Origin: Solanum dulcamara
Taxonomy: Eukaryota > Streptophyta > Magnoliopsida > Solanales > Solanaceae
NCBI RefSeq assembly: GCF_947179165.1
Contig: NC_077237.1
Coordinates: forward strand, 86,776,341 to 86,840,340
Reading direction: 5' to 3'
DNA: 64,000 bases
Position numbers and translations under genes: made by a program. Shown one piece after another: positions 38,371-50,535 of the stretch. Below the pieces are notes generated by a model. That model ran no database searches. It was not told the origin of the DNA and saw nothing but the letters and a program-made list of their open reading frames with translations. How positions within the stretch are numbered: the stretch's first letter is position 1; each line of letters begins with the position of its first letter.

Positions 38371-41300
38371 CAAGAAAATTTGACCCAAACCCCCGGCACC
38401 TAAAAAATCTGTGGGTTAACACACATGAAAAACTGGCAAAATTGCCTAATTCCTATTGCGTCGCCAATAAAATGCTCCTAAACCCCTCTATAGCACTACC
38501 GGGGCTACTGGAGTCATTCCCCAGATCGTTACGGAAGCTACTATGGAAGAATCGAAGAAATTTCGACCCGAACCCTCAGCACCTAAAAAATCCGTGGGCT
38601 AACACACATGAAAAACTGGCAAAATCGCCTAATTCCTATTGCGTCGCTAATAAAATTCTCCTAAACCCCTCTAAAGTGCCACCGGGGCTGCTGTAGTCGT
38701 TCTCCAGGTTGTAATGGATGCTATAACGGAAGAATCCAAGAAAATTTGACCCGGACCCCCAGCACCAAAAAAATCCGTGGGCTAACACACACGAAAAACT
38801 GGCAAAATCGCCTAATTTCTATTGCGTCGCCAATAAAATGCTCTTAAACCCCTCTAAAGCGCCGTCGAGGCTACTGGAGTCGTTCCCCAGGTCGTTATGG
38901 ATGTTACTATTGATGAATCCAAGAAAATTTGACCCGTACCCCAGCACCTAAAAAATCCGTTGGCTAACACACACGAAAAACTGGCAAAATCGCCTAATTT
39001 CTATTATGTCGCCAATAAAATGCTTCTAAACCTCTATATAGCGCCGCAGGGGCTACTGGAGTTGTTCCCCAGGTTGTTATGGACGCTACAATGGAAGAAT
39101 CCAAGAAAATATGACCCGGACCCCCGACACCTAAAAAATCTGTGGGCTAACACACATGAAAGACTAGCAAAATCGCCTAATTCCTATTGCTTCGCCAATA
39201 AAATGTTCCTAAACCCCTCAAAAGTGCCGCTGGGGCTACTGGAGTCGTTCCCAGGTCGTTACGGACACTAATATGGAAGAATCTAAGAAAATTTGACCTG
39301 AACCCCTGCACCTAAAAAATCCGTGGGCTAACACACATGAAAAACTGGCAAAATTGCCTAATTCATATTGCGTCTCCAATAAAATGCTCCTAAACCCCTC
39401 TAAAGCACTGCCGGGGCTACTGGAGTCGTTCCCCAGGTCGTTACGAACACTATTATTAAAGAATCAAAGAAAATTTGACCCGGACCCCCGGCACCTAAAA
39501 AATCCGTGGGCTAACACACATGAAAAACTGTCAAAATCTCCTAAATCCTATTGTGTCGCTAATAAAATGCTCCTAAACCTCTCTATAGCGCTGCCAGGGC
39601 TATTGGAGTCATTCCCTAGGTTTTTAAGGATGCTACTATGGAAGAATGGAATAAAATTTGACCCGTACCCCCGGCACCTAAAATATCTGCGGGCTAAAAC
39701 ACACGAAAAACTGGCAAAATTGCCTAATTCCTATTACGTCACAAATAAAATGCTCCTAAACCACTCTAAAGCATCGTCGAGGCTACTGGAGTCGTTACCA
39801 GGTCGTTACGGAAGCTACTATGGAAGAATCCAAGAAAATTTGACCCGGACCCCCGGCACCTTAATAATCCGTGGGCTAACACACACGAAAAACTAGCAAA
39901 ATTGCCTAATTTCTATTGCGTCGCCAATAAAATGCTCCTAAACCACTCTAAAGCGCCGCCGGGGCTACTAGAGTCTTTCCCCAGGTCGTTACGGAAGCTT
40001 CTATGGAAGAATCCAAGAAACTTTGACCCGTACCCCCGGCACCTAGAAATCCGCGGGCTAACACACACGAAAAACTGGCAAAATTGCCCAATTCCTATTG
40101 CGTTGCCAATAAAATGCTCCTAAACCCCTCTAAAGCGCCGCCGGGGCTACTAGAGTCGTTTTCCAAGTCGTTACGGATGCTACTATGGAAGAATCCAAGA
40201 AACTTTGACCCGAACCCCTGCCACCTAAAAAATTTGTGGGCTAACACACACAAAAAATAGGCAAAATCTCCTAATTCCTGTTGCGTCGCCAATAAAATGC
40301 TCCTAAACCCCTCTATAGCACCGCCGGGGCTACTGGAGTCGTTTCTCAGGTCGTTACGGATGCTACTATGGAAGAATGCAAGAAAATTCGACTCGGACCC
40401 CTGGCACGTAAAAAATCTGTGGGCTAACACACATGAAAAACTGGCAAATTCTCCTAATTACTATTGCGTCTCTAATAAAATGCTCTTAAGCCCCTCTAAA
40501 GTACAACCGGGGCTACTGGAGTTGTTCCCCAGGTTGTTATGGATGCTATAATGGAAGAATCCAAGAAAATATGACCCGGACCCCCGGCACCTAAAAAATC
40601 TGTGGGCTAAATCACACGAAAAACTAGCAAAATCGCCTAATTTCTATTGCGTCGCCAATAAAATGCTCCTAAACCCCTCAAAAGTGCCGCTGGGGCTACT
40701 GGAGTCGTTCCCCGGTCGTTACGGACGCTACTATAGAAGAATCCAAGAAAATTAAACCCGGACCACCAGCACCTAAAAAATCCTTACGATAATACACACG
40801 AAAAGATGGCAAAATTGCCTAATTTTTATTGCTTCTCCAATAAAATGCTTCTAAACCCCTCTACAGCGCCGCCGGAGCTACTGGAGTCGTTCCCCAAGTC
40901 GTTACGGACACTACTATTGAAGAATCCAAGAAAATTTGACCCGGACCCCCGGCACCTAAAAAATCTGTGGGCTAACACACACGAAAAACTGGCAAAAAAT
41001 CTCCTAATTCCTATTGTGTCGCTAATAAAATGCTCCTAAACCTCTCTATAGCGCCGCCAGGGCTACTGGAGTCGTTCCCCAGGTTTTTACGGATGCTACT
41101 ATGGAAGAATGAAATAAAATTTGACCTGTAGCCCCGACACCTAAAAAATCCGCGGGCTAACACACACAAAAAATTGGCAAAATCACCTAATTCTTATTGC
41201 GTCGCCAATTCAATGCCCCTAAACCCCTCTATAGCGCCGTCGGGGCTACTGGAGTCATTCCCCAAGTCGTTACAGACGCTACTATGGAAGAATCCAAGAA

Positions 41301-43550
41301 AATTCGACTCGGACCCCCAGCACCAAAAAAATCCATGGGCTAACACACACGAAAAACTTTCAAAATTGCCTAATTCCTATTGCGTCGCAAAGAAAATGAT
41401 CCTAAACCCCTCTAACGCGCCGCTGGGGCTACTGGAGTCGTTCACCAGGTCGTTACGGACGCTACTATTGAAGAAATCAAGAAAATTCGACCTGGACCCC
41501 CGGCATCTAAAAAATCCGTAGGCTAACACACACGAAAAACTTGCAAAATTGCCTAATTCCTATTGCGTCGCCAATAAAATGCTCCTAAACCCCTCTATAG
41601 CACTGTCGGGGCTACTAGAGTCTTTCCCCAGGTCGTTACGGATGCTACTATGGAATAATCCAAGAAAATTTGACCCGAACCCCCGGCACCTAAAAAGCCT
41701 GTGGGTTAACACACATGAAAAACTAGCAAAATCATCTAATTCCTATTACGTCGCCAATAAAATGCTCATAAATCCCTCTATAACACCATCGAGGCTACTG
41801 GAGTCGTTCCCCAGGTCGTTACAGACGCTACTATAGAAGAATCCAAGAAAATTCAACCCGAACCCCGGCACCTAAAAAATCCGTGGGCTAACACACACAA
41901 AAAACTGGCAAAATCGCCTAATTCCTATTGCGTCTCCAATAAAATGCTCCTATACCCCTCTAAAGTGCCGTCGGGGCTACTAGAGTCGATACCCAGGTCA
42001 TTACGGACGATACTATAGAAGAAATCAAGAAAGTTCGACCCGCACCCCTGGCACCTAAAAAATTCGTGGGCTAACACACACGAAAATTTAAAAAATTGCC
42101 TAATTCTTATTGCGTCCCCAAGAAAATGCTCTTAAACCCCTCTAAAGCACCGCCGGGGCTACTGGAGTCATTCCCTAGGTCGTTACGGACGCTACTATGG
42201 AAGAAATCAAGACAATTCGACCCGTACCCCCGGTACCTAAAATATCTGTGGGCTAACACACACGAAAAAGTGGCAAAATTGCCTAATTCCTATTGCGCCA
42301 CCAATAAAATGCTCCTAAACCCCTCTATAGAGCCATCGGGGCTATTGGAGTCGTTCCCCAGGTCATTACGGATTCTACAATGGAAGAATCCAAGAAATTT
42401 AGACACGGCCCCCTGGAACGTAAACAATCCGTGTGCTAACACACATGAAAAACTTGCAAAATCGCTTAATTCTATTGCGTCGCTAATAAAATGCTCCTAA
42501 ACCCCTCTAAAGCGCCGTCGGGGTTACTGGAGTCGTTCCCAAATCGTTATGGATGCTACTATGGATTAATTCAAGAAAATTTGACCCGAACCCCCTTCAC
42601 CTAAAAAATCTGTGGGATAACACAAGAGAAATACTGGAAAAATCGCCTAATTCCTATTGCGTCGCCAATAAAATGCTCCTAAACCCCTCTATAGCACCTT
42701 CGGGGCTACTGGAGTCATTCAACCCGGACCCCCGGCACCTAAAAAATCCTTACGATAATACACACGAAAAGCTGGCAAAATTGCCTAATTTTTATTGCGT
42801 CTCCAATAAAATGCTTCTAAACCCCTCTACAGCGCCGCCGCGGCTACTGGAGTCATTCCCCAGGTCGTTACGGACACTACTATTAAAGAATCCAAGAAAA
42901 TTTGACCCAGACCCCCAGCACCTAAAAAATCCGTGGGCTAACACACACGAAAAAATGGCAAAATCGCCTAATTCCAATTGTGTCCCCAATAAAATGCTCC
43001 TAAACCTCTCTATAGCATTGTCGGGGCTACTGGAGTCTTTCCTAGGTCGTTACAAATGCTACTATGGAAGAATGGAAGAAAATTCGACCCGTACCCCCGG
43101 CACCTAAAAAATCCGCGGGCTAACACATACGAAAAACTGGCAAAATCGCCTAATTCCTATTGCGTATCTAATAAAATGCTCCTAAACCCCTCTAAAGCAC
43201 CGCCGAGGCTACTAGAGTCGTTATGTACGCTACTATGGAAGAATCCAAGAAAATTCGACCCGGACCCCCGACACCTAAAATATCCGTGGGCTAACATACA
43301 CAAAAAACTGGCAAAATTGCCTAATTCCTATTGCGTCGCCAATAAAATTCTCCAAAACCTCTCTAAAGCGCCGCTGGGGCTATTGGAGTCGTTCCCCAGG
43401 TCATTACAGACGCTACTATGGAAGAATCCAAGAAAATTTGACATGGACCCCCCGACACCTAAAAAATATGTGGGATAACACACACAAAAAATTGGCAAAA
43501 TCGACTAATTCCTAGTGCGTCGCCAATAAAATGCTCCTAAACCCCTCTAT
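38371..43550. repeat. Satellite monomers, weak long-range repeats
   Basis: Continuous array. Bases 39450-39760 match about 36165-36480 (CTGTCAAAATCTCCTAAATC and GAATGGAATAAAATTTGACC) at about 3.29 kb, which is 18 monomers. At 42673-42811 a monomer of 138 bp lacks 45 bp at the GTCATTCAACCCGG join. Near 43211-43230 a monomer lacks 12 bp between GTCGTT repeats, the same type of loss as near 20136. No other sequence class was seen. Confidence 0.82.
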
Positions 43551-44280
43551 AGCGCCGCCGGGGCTACTAGAGTCATTTCCCAGGTCGTTAGGGAAGCGAG
43601 TATGGAAGAATGGAAGAAAAATCAACCCGTATCCCTGGCACCTAAAAAATCCGCGGGCTAACACGCACGAAAAACTGGTAAAATTGCCTAATTCCTATTG
43701 TGTCGCCAATAAAATGCTCCTAAACCACTCTAAAGCGCCACCAGGGCTGCTGGAGTCGTTCCCCAGGTCGTTACAGATGCTACTATGGAAGAATCCAAGA
43801 AAATTCGACCCGAACCCCCGGCACCTAAAAAATCCATGGGCTAACACACGCGAAAAACTGGCAAAATCTCCTAATTTCTATTGCGTCGCCAATAAAATGC
43901 TCCTAAACCCCTCTATAGCGCCGCCGGGGCTACTAGAGTCATTTCCCAGGTCGTTAGGGAAGTGAGTATGGAAGAATGGAAGAAAAATCAACCCGTATCC
44001 CTGGCACCTAAAAAATCCGCGGGCTAACACGCACGAAAAACTGGTAAAATTGCCTAATTCCTATTTTGTCGCCAATAAACTGCTCCTAAACCACTCTAAA
44101 GCGCCACCAGGGCTACTGAAGTCGTTCCCCAGGTCATTACAGATGCTACTATGGAAGAATCCAAGAAAATTCGACTCGAACCCCCGGCACCTAAAAAATC
44201 CGTGGGCTAACACACACGAAAAATTGGCAAAATCTCCTAATTTCTATTTCGTCGCCAATAAAATGCTCCTAAACTCCTCT
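43551..44280. repeat. 366-bp satellite dimer duplication
   Basis: Bases 43551-43916 recur at 43917-44280. Shared markers are GGTCGTTAGGGAAGCGAGTA/GGTCGTTAGGGAAGTGAGTA, GAAGAAAAATCAACCCGTAT, GGCTAACACGCACGAAAAAC and GCGCCACCAGGGCT, each 366-367 bp apart (two monomers). The change GCGAG to GTGAG creates a stop (TGA) in the second copy. Confidence 0.92.
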
Positions 44281-44579
44281 ATAGCACCGCTGGGGCTACT
44301 AGAGTCGTTACCCAGGTCGTTACGGATGCTACTATGGAAGAATGCAAGAAAATTCGACTTGGACCTTCGGCACCTAAAAAATCCTTACGCTAATACACAC
44401 GAAAAACTGGCAAAATTGCCTAATTCCTATTGCGTCACCAATAAAATGCTCCTAAACCCCTCAAAAGTGCCGTCGGGGCTAGTAGATTTGTTCCCAGGTC
44501 GTTACGGACGCCACTATGGAAGAATCCAAGAAAATTTGACCTGAACCCCGGCACCTAAAAAATTTGTGGGCTAACACAC

Positions 44580-45030
44580 ACGAAAAACTAGCAAAATTGC
44601 ATAATTTCTATTGCGTATCCAATATAATGCTCCTAAACCCCTCTACAGCACAGCCGGGGCTACTGGAGTTGTTCCCCAAGTCGTTACGGACGCTTCCATT
44701 GAAGAATCCAAGAAAATTTGACCCGGACCCCCGGCACCTAAAAAATCTGTGGGCTAACACACATGAAAAACTGGCAATATCGCTTAATTCCTATTGTGTC
44801 GCCAATAAAATGCTTCTAAACCTCTATAGCACCTCTGGGGCTACTGGAGTCTTTCCCTAGGTCGTTACGGACGCTACTATGGAAAAATGGTAGAAAATTC
44901 GACCCGTACCCCTGGCACCTAAAAAATTTGCGGGCTAACACACACGAAAAACTGGCAAAATAGCCTAATTCCTATTGCGTCGCCAATAAAATGCTCCTAA
45001 ACCACTCTAAAGCACCGTTGGGGCTACTAG
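44580..45030. repeat. Segmental satellite duplicate, copy 1 (partner at 46740-47190)
   Basis: Shares CTACAGCACAGCCGGGGC, GTTACGGACGCTTCCATTG/GTTACGGACGCTTCTATTG, GGCAATATCGCTTAATTCC, the shortened AAACCTCTATAGCACCTC tract and GGAAAAATGGTAGAAAATTC with the block 2160 bp downstream. The only visible length change is one base (TGTGGGCTAA against TGTGGCTAA near 46910). Confidence 0.9.
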
Positions 45031-46739
45031 AGTCTTTCCCCAGGTCGTTACGGAAGCTACTTTGTAAGAATCCAAGAAACTTTGACCCGGACCCTCGGCA
45101 CCTTAAAAATTCATGGGCTAACACACACGAAAAACTAGCAAAATGGCCTAATTTCTATTGCGTATCCAATAAAATGCTCATAAACCCCTCTACAGCGCCG
45201 TCGGGGCTACTAGAGTCGTTCCCCAAGTCGTTACGGACTCTACTATTGAAGAACCCAAGAAAATTTGACCTGGACCCCCGGCACCTAAAAAATCTATTGG
45301 CTAACACACACGAAAAACTAGCAAAATCGCCTAATTCTATTGTGTCGCCAATAAAATGCTTCTAAACCCCTCTAAAGCGCCGCCGGGGCTACTGGAGTCA
45401 ATTCCCCAGGTTGTTACGGAAGCTACTATGGAAGAATCCATGAAAATTTGACCCGGACCCCCGGCACCTAAAAAATCCGTGGGCTAACACACACGAAAAA
45501 CAGGCAAAATCTCCTAATTCCTATTGTGTCGCTAATAAAATGCTCCTAAACCTCTCTATAGCGCCGCCGTGGCTACTGGAGTCGTTCCCCAGGTCTTTAC
45601 GGACACTACTATAGAAAAATCCAAGAAAATTTGACCGGGACCCCCGGCACGTAAAAAATTCGTGGGCTAACACACACAAAAAACTTGCAAAATCGCCTAA
45701 TTCCTATTGTGTCGCCGGGGCTACTGGAGTCTTTCCCCAGGTCATTACGGATGCTACTATGGAAGAATGGTAGAAAATTCGACCCGTAACCCCGGCACCT
45801 AAAAAATCCGCGGGCTAACACACATGAAAAACTGGCAAAATCGCCCAATTCCTATTGCGTATCTAATAAAATGCTCCTAAACCTTTCTAAAGCACCGCCG
45901 GGGATACTGGAGTCGTTCCCCAGGTTGTTACGGACACTACTATGGTGGAATCCAAGAAAATTTGACCCGGACCCCCGGCATCTTAAAAATCCATGGGCTA
46001 ACACACAAGAAAACTTGGCAAAATTGCCTAATTCCTATTGCCTTGCCAATTCAATGCTCCTAAACCCCTCTATAGCGCCGCCGGGGCTACTGGAGTCGTT
46101 CACCAAGTCGTTACGGACGCTACTATGGAAGAATCAGAGAAAATTCAACCCGGATCCCCGGCACCTAAAAAATCCTTACGACAATACACACGAAAAAACT
46201 GGCAAAATTGCCTAATTTTTATTGCGTCTCCAATAAAATGCTTCTAAACCCCTCTACAGCGCCGCCGGGGCTACTAGAGTCGTTCCCAAGGTCTTTACGG
46301 ACACTACTATAGAAGAATCCAAGAAAATTTGACCCAGACCCCCGGCACCTAAAAAATCCGTGGGCTAACACACACGAAAAACAGGCAAAATCTCCTAATT
46401 CCTATTGTGTCGCTAATAAAATACTCCTAAACCTCTCTATAGCGCCGCCGGGGCTACTGGAGTCGTTCCCCAGGTTTTTACGGATGCTACTATGGAAGAA
46501 TGGAATAAAATTTGACTCGTACCCCCGGCACCTAAAAAATCCGCGGGCTAACACACACAAAAAACTGCCAAAATCGCCTAATTCTTATTGCGTCGCCAAT
46601 AAAATGCTCCTAAACCACTCTAAAGCACTGCCGGGGCTACTAGAGTCGTTCCCCAGGTCGTTACGGAAGCTACTATGTAAGAATCCAAGAAATTTTGACC
46701 CGGACCCCCGGCACCTTAAAAATCCGTGGGCTAACACAC
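45031..46739. repeat. Satellite monomers with a second type of 35-bp deletion
   Basis: Continuous array lying between the two segmental copies. Landmark ATGs at 45540 and 45871 are 331 bp apart (366 minus 35). The missing bases lie at TGTGTCGCCGGGGCTACTGG (45707-45726), consistent with loss between GCCGCC-like repeats. The endpoints differ from the 35-bp deletion at 13741. Some monomers carry ATTCAATGCTCC in place of ATAAAATGCTCC (46050s), a variant that also appears near 41210, 47690 and 48970. Confidence 0.82.
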
Positions 46740-47190
46740 ACGAAAAACTAGCAAAATTGCCTAATTTCTATTGCGTATCCAATATAATGCTCCTAAACCC
46801 CTCTACAGCACAGCCGGGGCTACTGGAGTTGTTCCCCAAGTCGTTACGGACGCTTCTATTGAAGAATCCAAGAAAATTTGACCCGGACCCCCGGCACCTA
46901 AAAAATCTGTGGCTAACACACATGAAAAACTGGCAATATCGCTTAATTCCTATTGTGTCGCCAATAAAATGCTTCTAAACCTCTATAGCACCTCTGGGGC
47001 TACTGGAGTCTTTCCCTAGGTCGTTACGGACGCTACTATGGAAAAATGGTAGAAAATTCGACCCGTACCCCCGGCACCTAAAAAATTTGCGGGCTAACAC
47101 ACACAAAAAACTGGCAAAATAGCCTAATTCCTATTGCGTATCTAATAAAATGCTCCTAAACCACTCTAAAGCACCGCTGGGGCTACTAGA
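46740..47190. repeat. Segmental satellite duplicate, copy 2 (partner at 44580-45030)
   Basis: Second copy of the block described at 44580, nearly identical over about 450 bp at a 2160-bp offset. After about 47190 the two diverge (CACCGCTGGGGC then GAGTCTTCCCC). Confidence 0.9.
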
Positions 47191-49775
47191 GTCTTCCCCA
47201 GGTTGTTACGGATGCTACTATGGAAGAATAGAACAAAATTTGACCCGAACCCCTGGCAACTAAAAAATTCGTGGGTTAACACACACAAAAATATGGCAAA
47301 ATCGCCTAATTCCTATTGCGTCGCCAATAAAATGCTCCTAAACCTCGCTATAGCTCCGCCGAGGCTACTGGAGTCTTTCTCAGGTCGTTACGGACGCTAC
47401 TATTAAAGAATGGAAGAAAATTCGACCCGTACCCCCGGCACCTAAAAAATCCGCGGGCTAACACACGAAAAACTGGCAAAATCCCCTAATTCCTATTGCG
47501 TCGCCAATAAAATGTTCCTAAACCACTCTAAAGTGCCGCCGGGGCTACTGGAGTCGTTCTCCAAGTTTTTACGGAAGCTACTATGGAAGAATCCAAGAAA
47601 CGTTTACCCAGACCCCCGGTACCTTAAAAATCCGTGGGCTAACACACACGAAAAATTGGCAAAATCGCCTAATTCCTATTGCCTCGCCAATTCAATGCTC
47701 CTAAACCCCTCTATAGCGCCGCCGGGGCTACTGGAGTCGTTCCCCAAGTCATTATAGACGCTACTATGGAAGAATCAAAGAAAATTCAAACAGGTCCCCT
47801 GGCACCTAAAAAATCCTTAAGCTAATACACACGAAAAACTGGCAAAATTGCCTAATTTCTATTGTGTCTCCAATAAAATGCTTCTAAACCCCTCTACAGT
47901 GCCACCGGAGCTATTGGAGTCGTTCCCCAGATCGGTATGGACACTACTATTGAAGAATCCAAGAAAATTTGACCCGGACCCCTGGCACCTAAAAAATCCG
48001 TGGGCTAACACATACGAAAAACTAGCAAAATCGCCTAATTCCAATTGTGGCGCCAATAAAATGCTCCTAAACCTCTCTATAGCATCGCCGAGGCTACTGG
48101 AGTCTTTCCCCAGGTCGGTACGGACGCTATTATGGAAGAATGGAAGAAAATTTGACCCATACCCCCGGCACCTAAAAAATCTGTGGGCTAACACACATGA
48201 ACAACTGCCAAAATCACCTAATTCCTATTGCGTATCTAACAAAATGCTCCTAAACCCCTCTAAAGCACTGCTGCGGCTACTGGAGTCGTTCCCCAGGTCG
48301 TTACGAACTCTACTATAGATGAATCCAAGAAAATTTGACAAGGACCCCCGACACCTAAAAATTATGTGGGATAACACATATGAAAAACTGGCAAAATTGC
48401 TTAATTCCTATTGTGTCACGAATAAAATGCTCTAAAACCCCTCTATAGCACCGCCGGGGCTACTGGAGTCGTTCCCCAGGTCGTTAGGGACGCTACTATG
48501 GAAGAATGGAAGAAAATTCAACCCGGACCCTCGGCACCTAAAAAATCGATGGGCTAACACACATGAAAAGCTGGCAAAATCCCCTAATTCCTTTTGTGTA
48601 TCTAATAAAATGCTCCTAAACCTCTCCATAGCTCTGCCGGGGCTACTGAAGTCTTTCCCCAAGTAGTTACGGACGCTACAATGGAAGAGTGGAAGAAAAT
48701 TCGACCCGTACCCCCGGCATCTAAAAAATCTGTGGGCTAACACACACGAAAAACTGGCAAAATTGCCTAATTCCTATTGCGTTGCCAATAAAATGCTCCT
48801 AAACCACTGTAAAGCGCCGCCGGGGCTACTGGAGTCGTTCCCCAGGTCGTTATGGAAGCTATTATGGAAGAATCCAAGAAAATTTGACCCGGACACCCGG
48901 CACCTTAAAAATCCGTGGGCTAACACACACGTAAAACTGGCAAAATCTCCTAATTCCTATTGCCTCGCCAATTCAATGCTCCTAAACCCCTCTATAGCAC
49001 TGCCGGGGCTACTGGAGTCGTTCCCCAGGTCGTTACGGATGCTACTATAGAAGAATCAGAGAAAATTTGACAAAGACCCCCGGCACCTAAAAAATATGTG
49101 GGATAACACATACGAAAAACTGGCAATATCCCCTAATTCCTATTGCGTCGCCAATAAAATGCTCCTAAACCCCTCTATAGCACCGCTGGGTCTACTGGAG
49201 TCATTTCCCAGGTCGTTAGGGATGCTACTATGGAAGAATGGAAGAAAATTCGACCCGGACCGCTGGAACCTGAAAAATCCGTGGGCTAACACACGAAAAA
49301 CTGGCAAAATCGCCTAATTCCTATTGCGTCGCCAATAAAATGCTCCTAAACCCCTCTATAGTGCTGCCGGGGCTACTGGAGTCATTCCCCAGGTCGTTAC
49401 GGACGCTAGTATGGAAGAATCCAAGAAATTTTAACATAGACCCCCGGTATCTAAAAAATCCATGGGCTAACACACACGAAAAATAGACAAAAACGCCTAA
49501 TTCCTATTGCGTATCTAATAAAATGCTCCTTAACCCCTCTAAAGCACCGCCGGGGCTACTGGAGTGGTTCCCTAGGTCATTAAGTATGCTACTATAGAAG
49601 AATCAATAAAAATTCGACCCAGAACCCCAACACCTAAAACATCTATGGGCTAACACACACGAAAAACTGGCAAAATTGCTTAATTCCTATTGCGTTGCCA
49701 ATAAAATGCTCCTAAACCTCTCTAAAGCACCACTGGGGCTACTGGAGTCGTTCCCCAGGTCGTTACGAATGCTAC
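47191..49775. repeat. Terminal satellite segment before the retrotransposon
   Basis: Ordinary diverged monomers with no adjacent block duplication, including GAATGGAAGAAAA subclass units (48150, 48500, 49230). The array stops abruptly inside a monomer at GTTACGAATGCTAC (49762-49775), where the consensus would continue with TATGGAAG. The break coincides with the terminal TGTCA of LTR1. Confidence 0.93.
49771..49775. other. Probable left half of a 5-bp target-site duplication (GCTAC)
   Basis: The satellite reads GAATGCTAC directly before the LTR end TGTCAAGACCC. Ty3/gypsy integration normally duplicates 5 bp, so GCTAC is the expected duplicated target. The other half should follow the far end of the tandem, outside this window, so the call cannot be confirmed here. 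Confidence 0.5.
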
Positions 49776-50252
49776 TGTCAAGACCCAACCCCGTGGGTAG
49801 CAACTGGGGTTCGACCTATACCCCCGTATACATATTTGTCAACTGTAGTCAAATTGAATTATGAGCAAGCGATACTACTCATGAGAACCCCAATGAGTTA
49901 AAACTTTTTCGTGTACGTGTGGCCTCTTTCATTCATATTGTATCATGTAAGAGAATGCATGCCGACAAGACTTCCATAACGTAAAAACATTTACAACGTG
50001 TCGTATAGGCACAACCAAAATAAACTCATGAATAACCCACACATACATGTCTACAGACCTCTAAGAATAGGAACGACAATATATGGTGGGACAGGGCCCC
50101 CGCCGTACCCCTGTGTAACCAAATATATACATCGATAGTCTGGTACCAAAACTTGGCTCCGAATCAATGGAGCTCCTTCTAAACTTGCTGAGTGGAATCT
50201 TGAGCTGGTGGATTCCCAAAATCTGTATGGTACCTGCGGGCATAAAACGCAG

Positions 50253-50271
50253 CCCCCCAAAGAAAGGGGGG
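50253..50271. other. C6/G6 hairpin in LTR1
   Basis: CCCCCCAAAGAAAGGGGGG is a perfect 6-bp GC stem with a 7-base loop. It recurs unchanged in LTR2 and LTR3. By the promoter placement proposed here it would lie in the transcribed part of the LTR, so it could fold in RNA; that is inference. Confidence 0.8.
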
Positions 50272-50535
50272 TCAGTACGATACATGTACTGAGTATATAA
50301 GCATAACATAACTGACATAACAACTGAAATAGGGATGCAGGAAACCAAGTATAGCATTTAATAGGGTACCATACCTGCATCTCATAAAATAAAGTCATAT
50401 ATACCATTATCACGCATCGTATCCGGCCCACTCGGGGACCTAGTATTACAAACACATCATCTATCATGATAGGTATATATATACCATTAACGCTGTAGGA
50501 CGTACAGTCTGATCCCTGTATATAGAAAGTACATG

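Larger units (their letters stand above)
1..49775. repeat. 183-bp tandem satellite array (about 272 monomers)
   Basis: The whole stretch is head-to-tail copies of one monomer. Equivalent ATG landmarks at 37740, 37923, 38106, 38289 and 38472 are each exactly 183 bp apart. In that phase the order of landmarks is ATGCTCCTAAACCCCTCT, then GCACCGCCGGGGCTACTGGA, GTCGTTCCCCAGGTCGTTAC, GGAAGAATCCAAGAAAAT, TTGACCCGGACCCCCGGCAC, CTAAAAAATCTGTGGGCTAA, CACACACGAAAAACTGGCAA and AATCGCCTAATTCCTATTGC. Monomers vary by substitutions and small indels, and no other sequence interrupts them before 49775. The left end lies outside the window. A+T-rich runs alternate with GC-rich CCGG-containing blocks, and the length is close to one nucleosome repeat, as in many plant centromeric, pericentromeric or subtelomeric satellites. 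I do not recognise the family by name. Plant 160-190-bp satellites are common, so chromosomal position cannot be inferred. Confidence 0.97.

Noticed and set aside
1..49775. CENP-B-box-like motif in the satellite
   Set aside because: The TTCGACCCGGACC segment was compared with the TTCG-N4-A-N2-CGGG pattern on both strands; the central A and the CGGG spacing do not fit.
1..49775. CRISPR-like array
   Set aside because: The repeats are contiguous 183-bp monomers with no unique spacers, and the sequence is eukaryotic in character.
281..49864. Dozens of plus-strand open frames of 60-331 codons in the satellite, and minus-strand ones of 65-124 codons
   Set aside because: All are readings of the 183-bp monomer (61 codons). 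Neighbouring copies carry stops and frameshifts at random places, both strands are open, and there is no promoter, intron or start context. They are not reported as genes.
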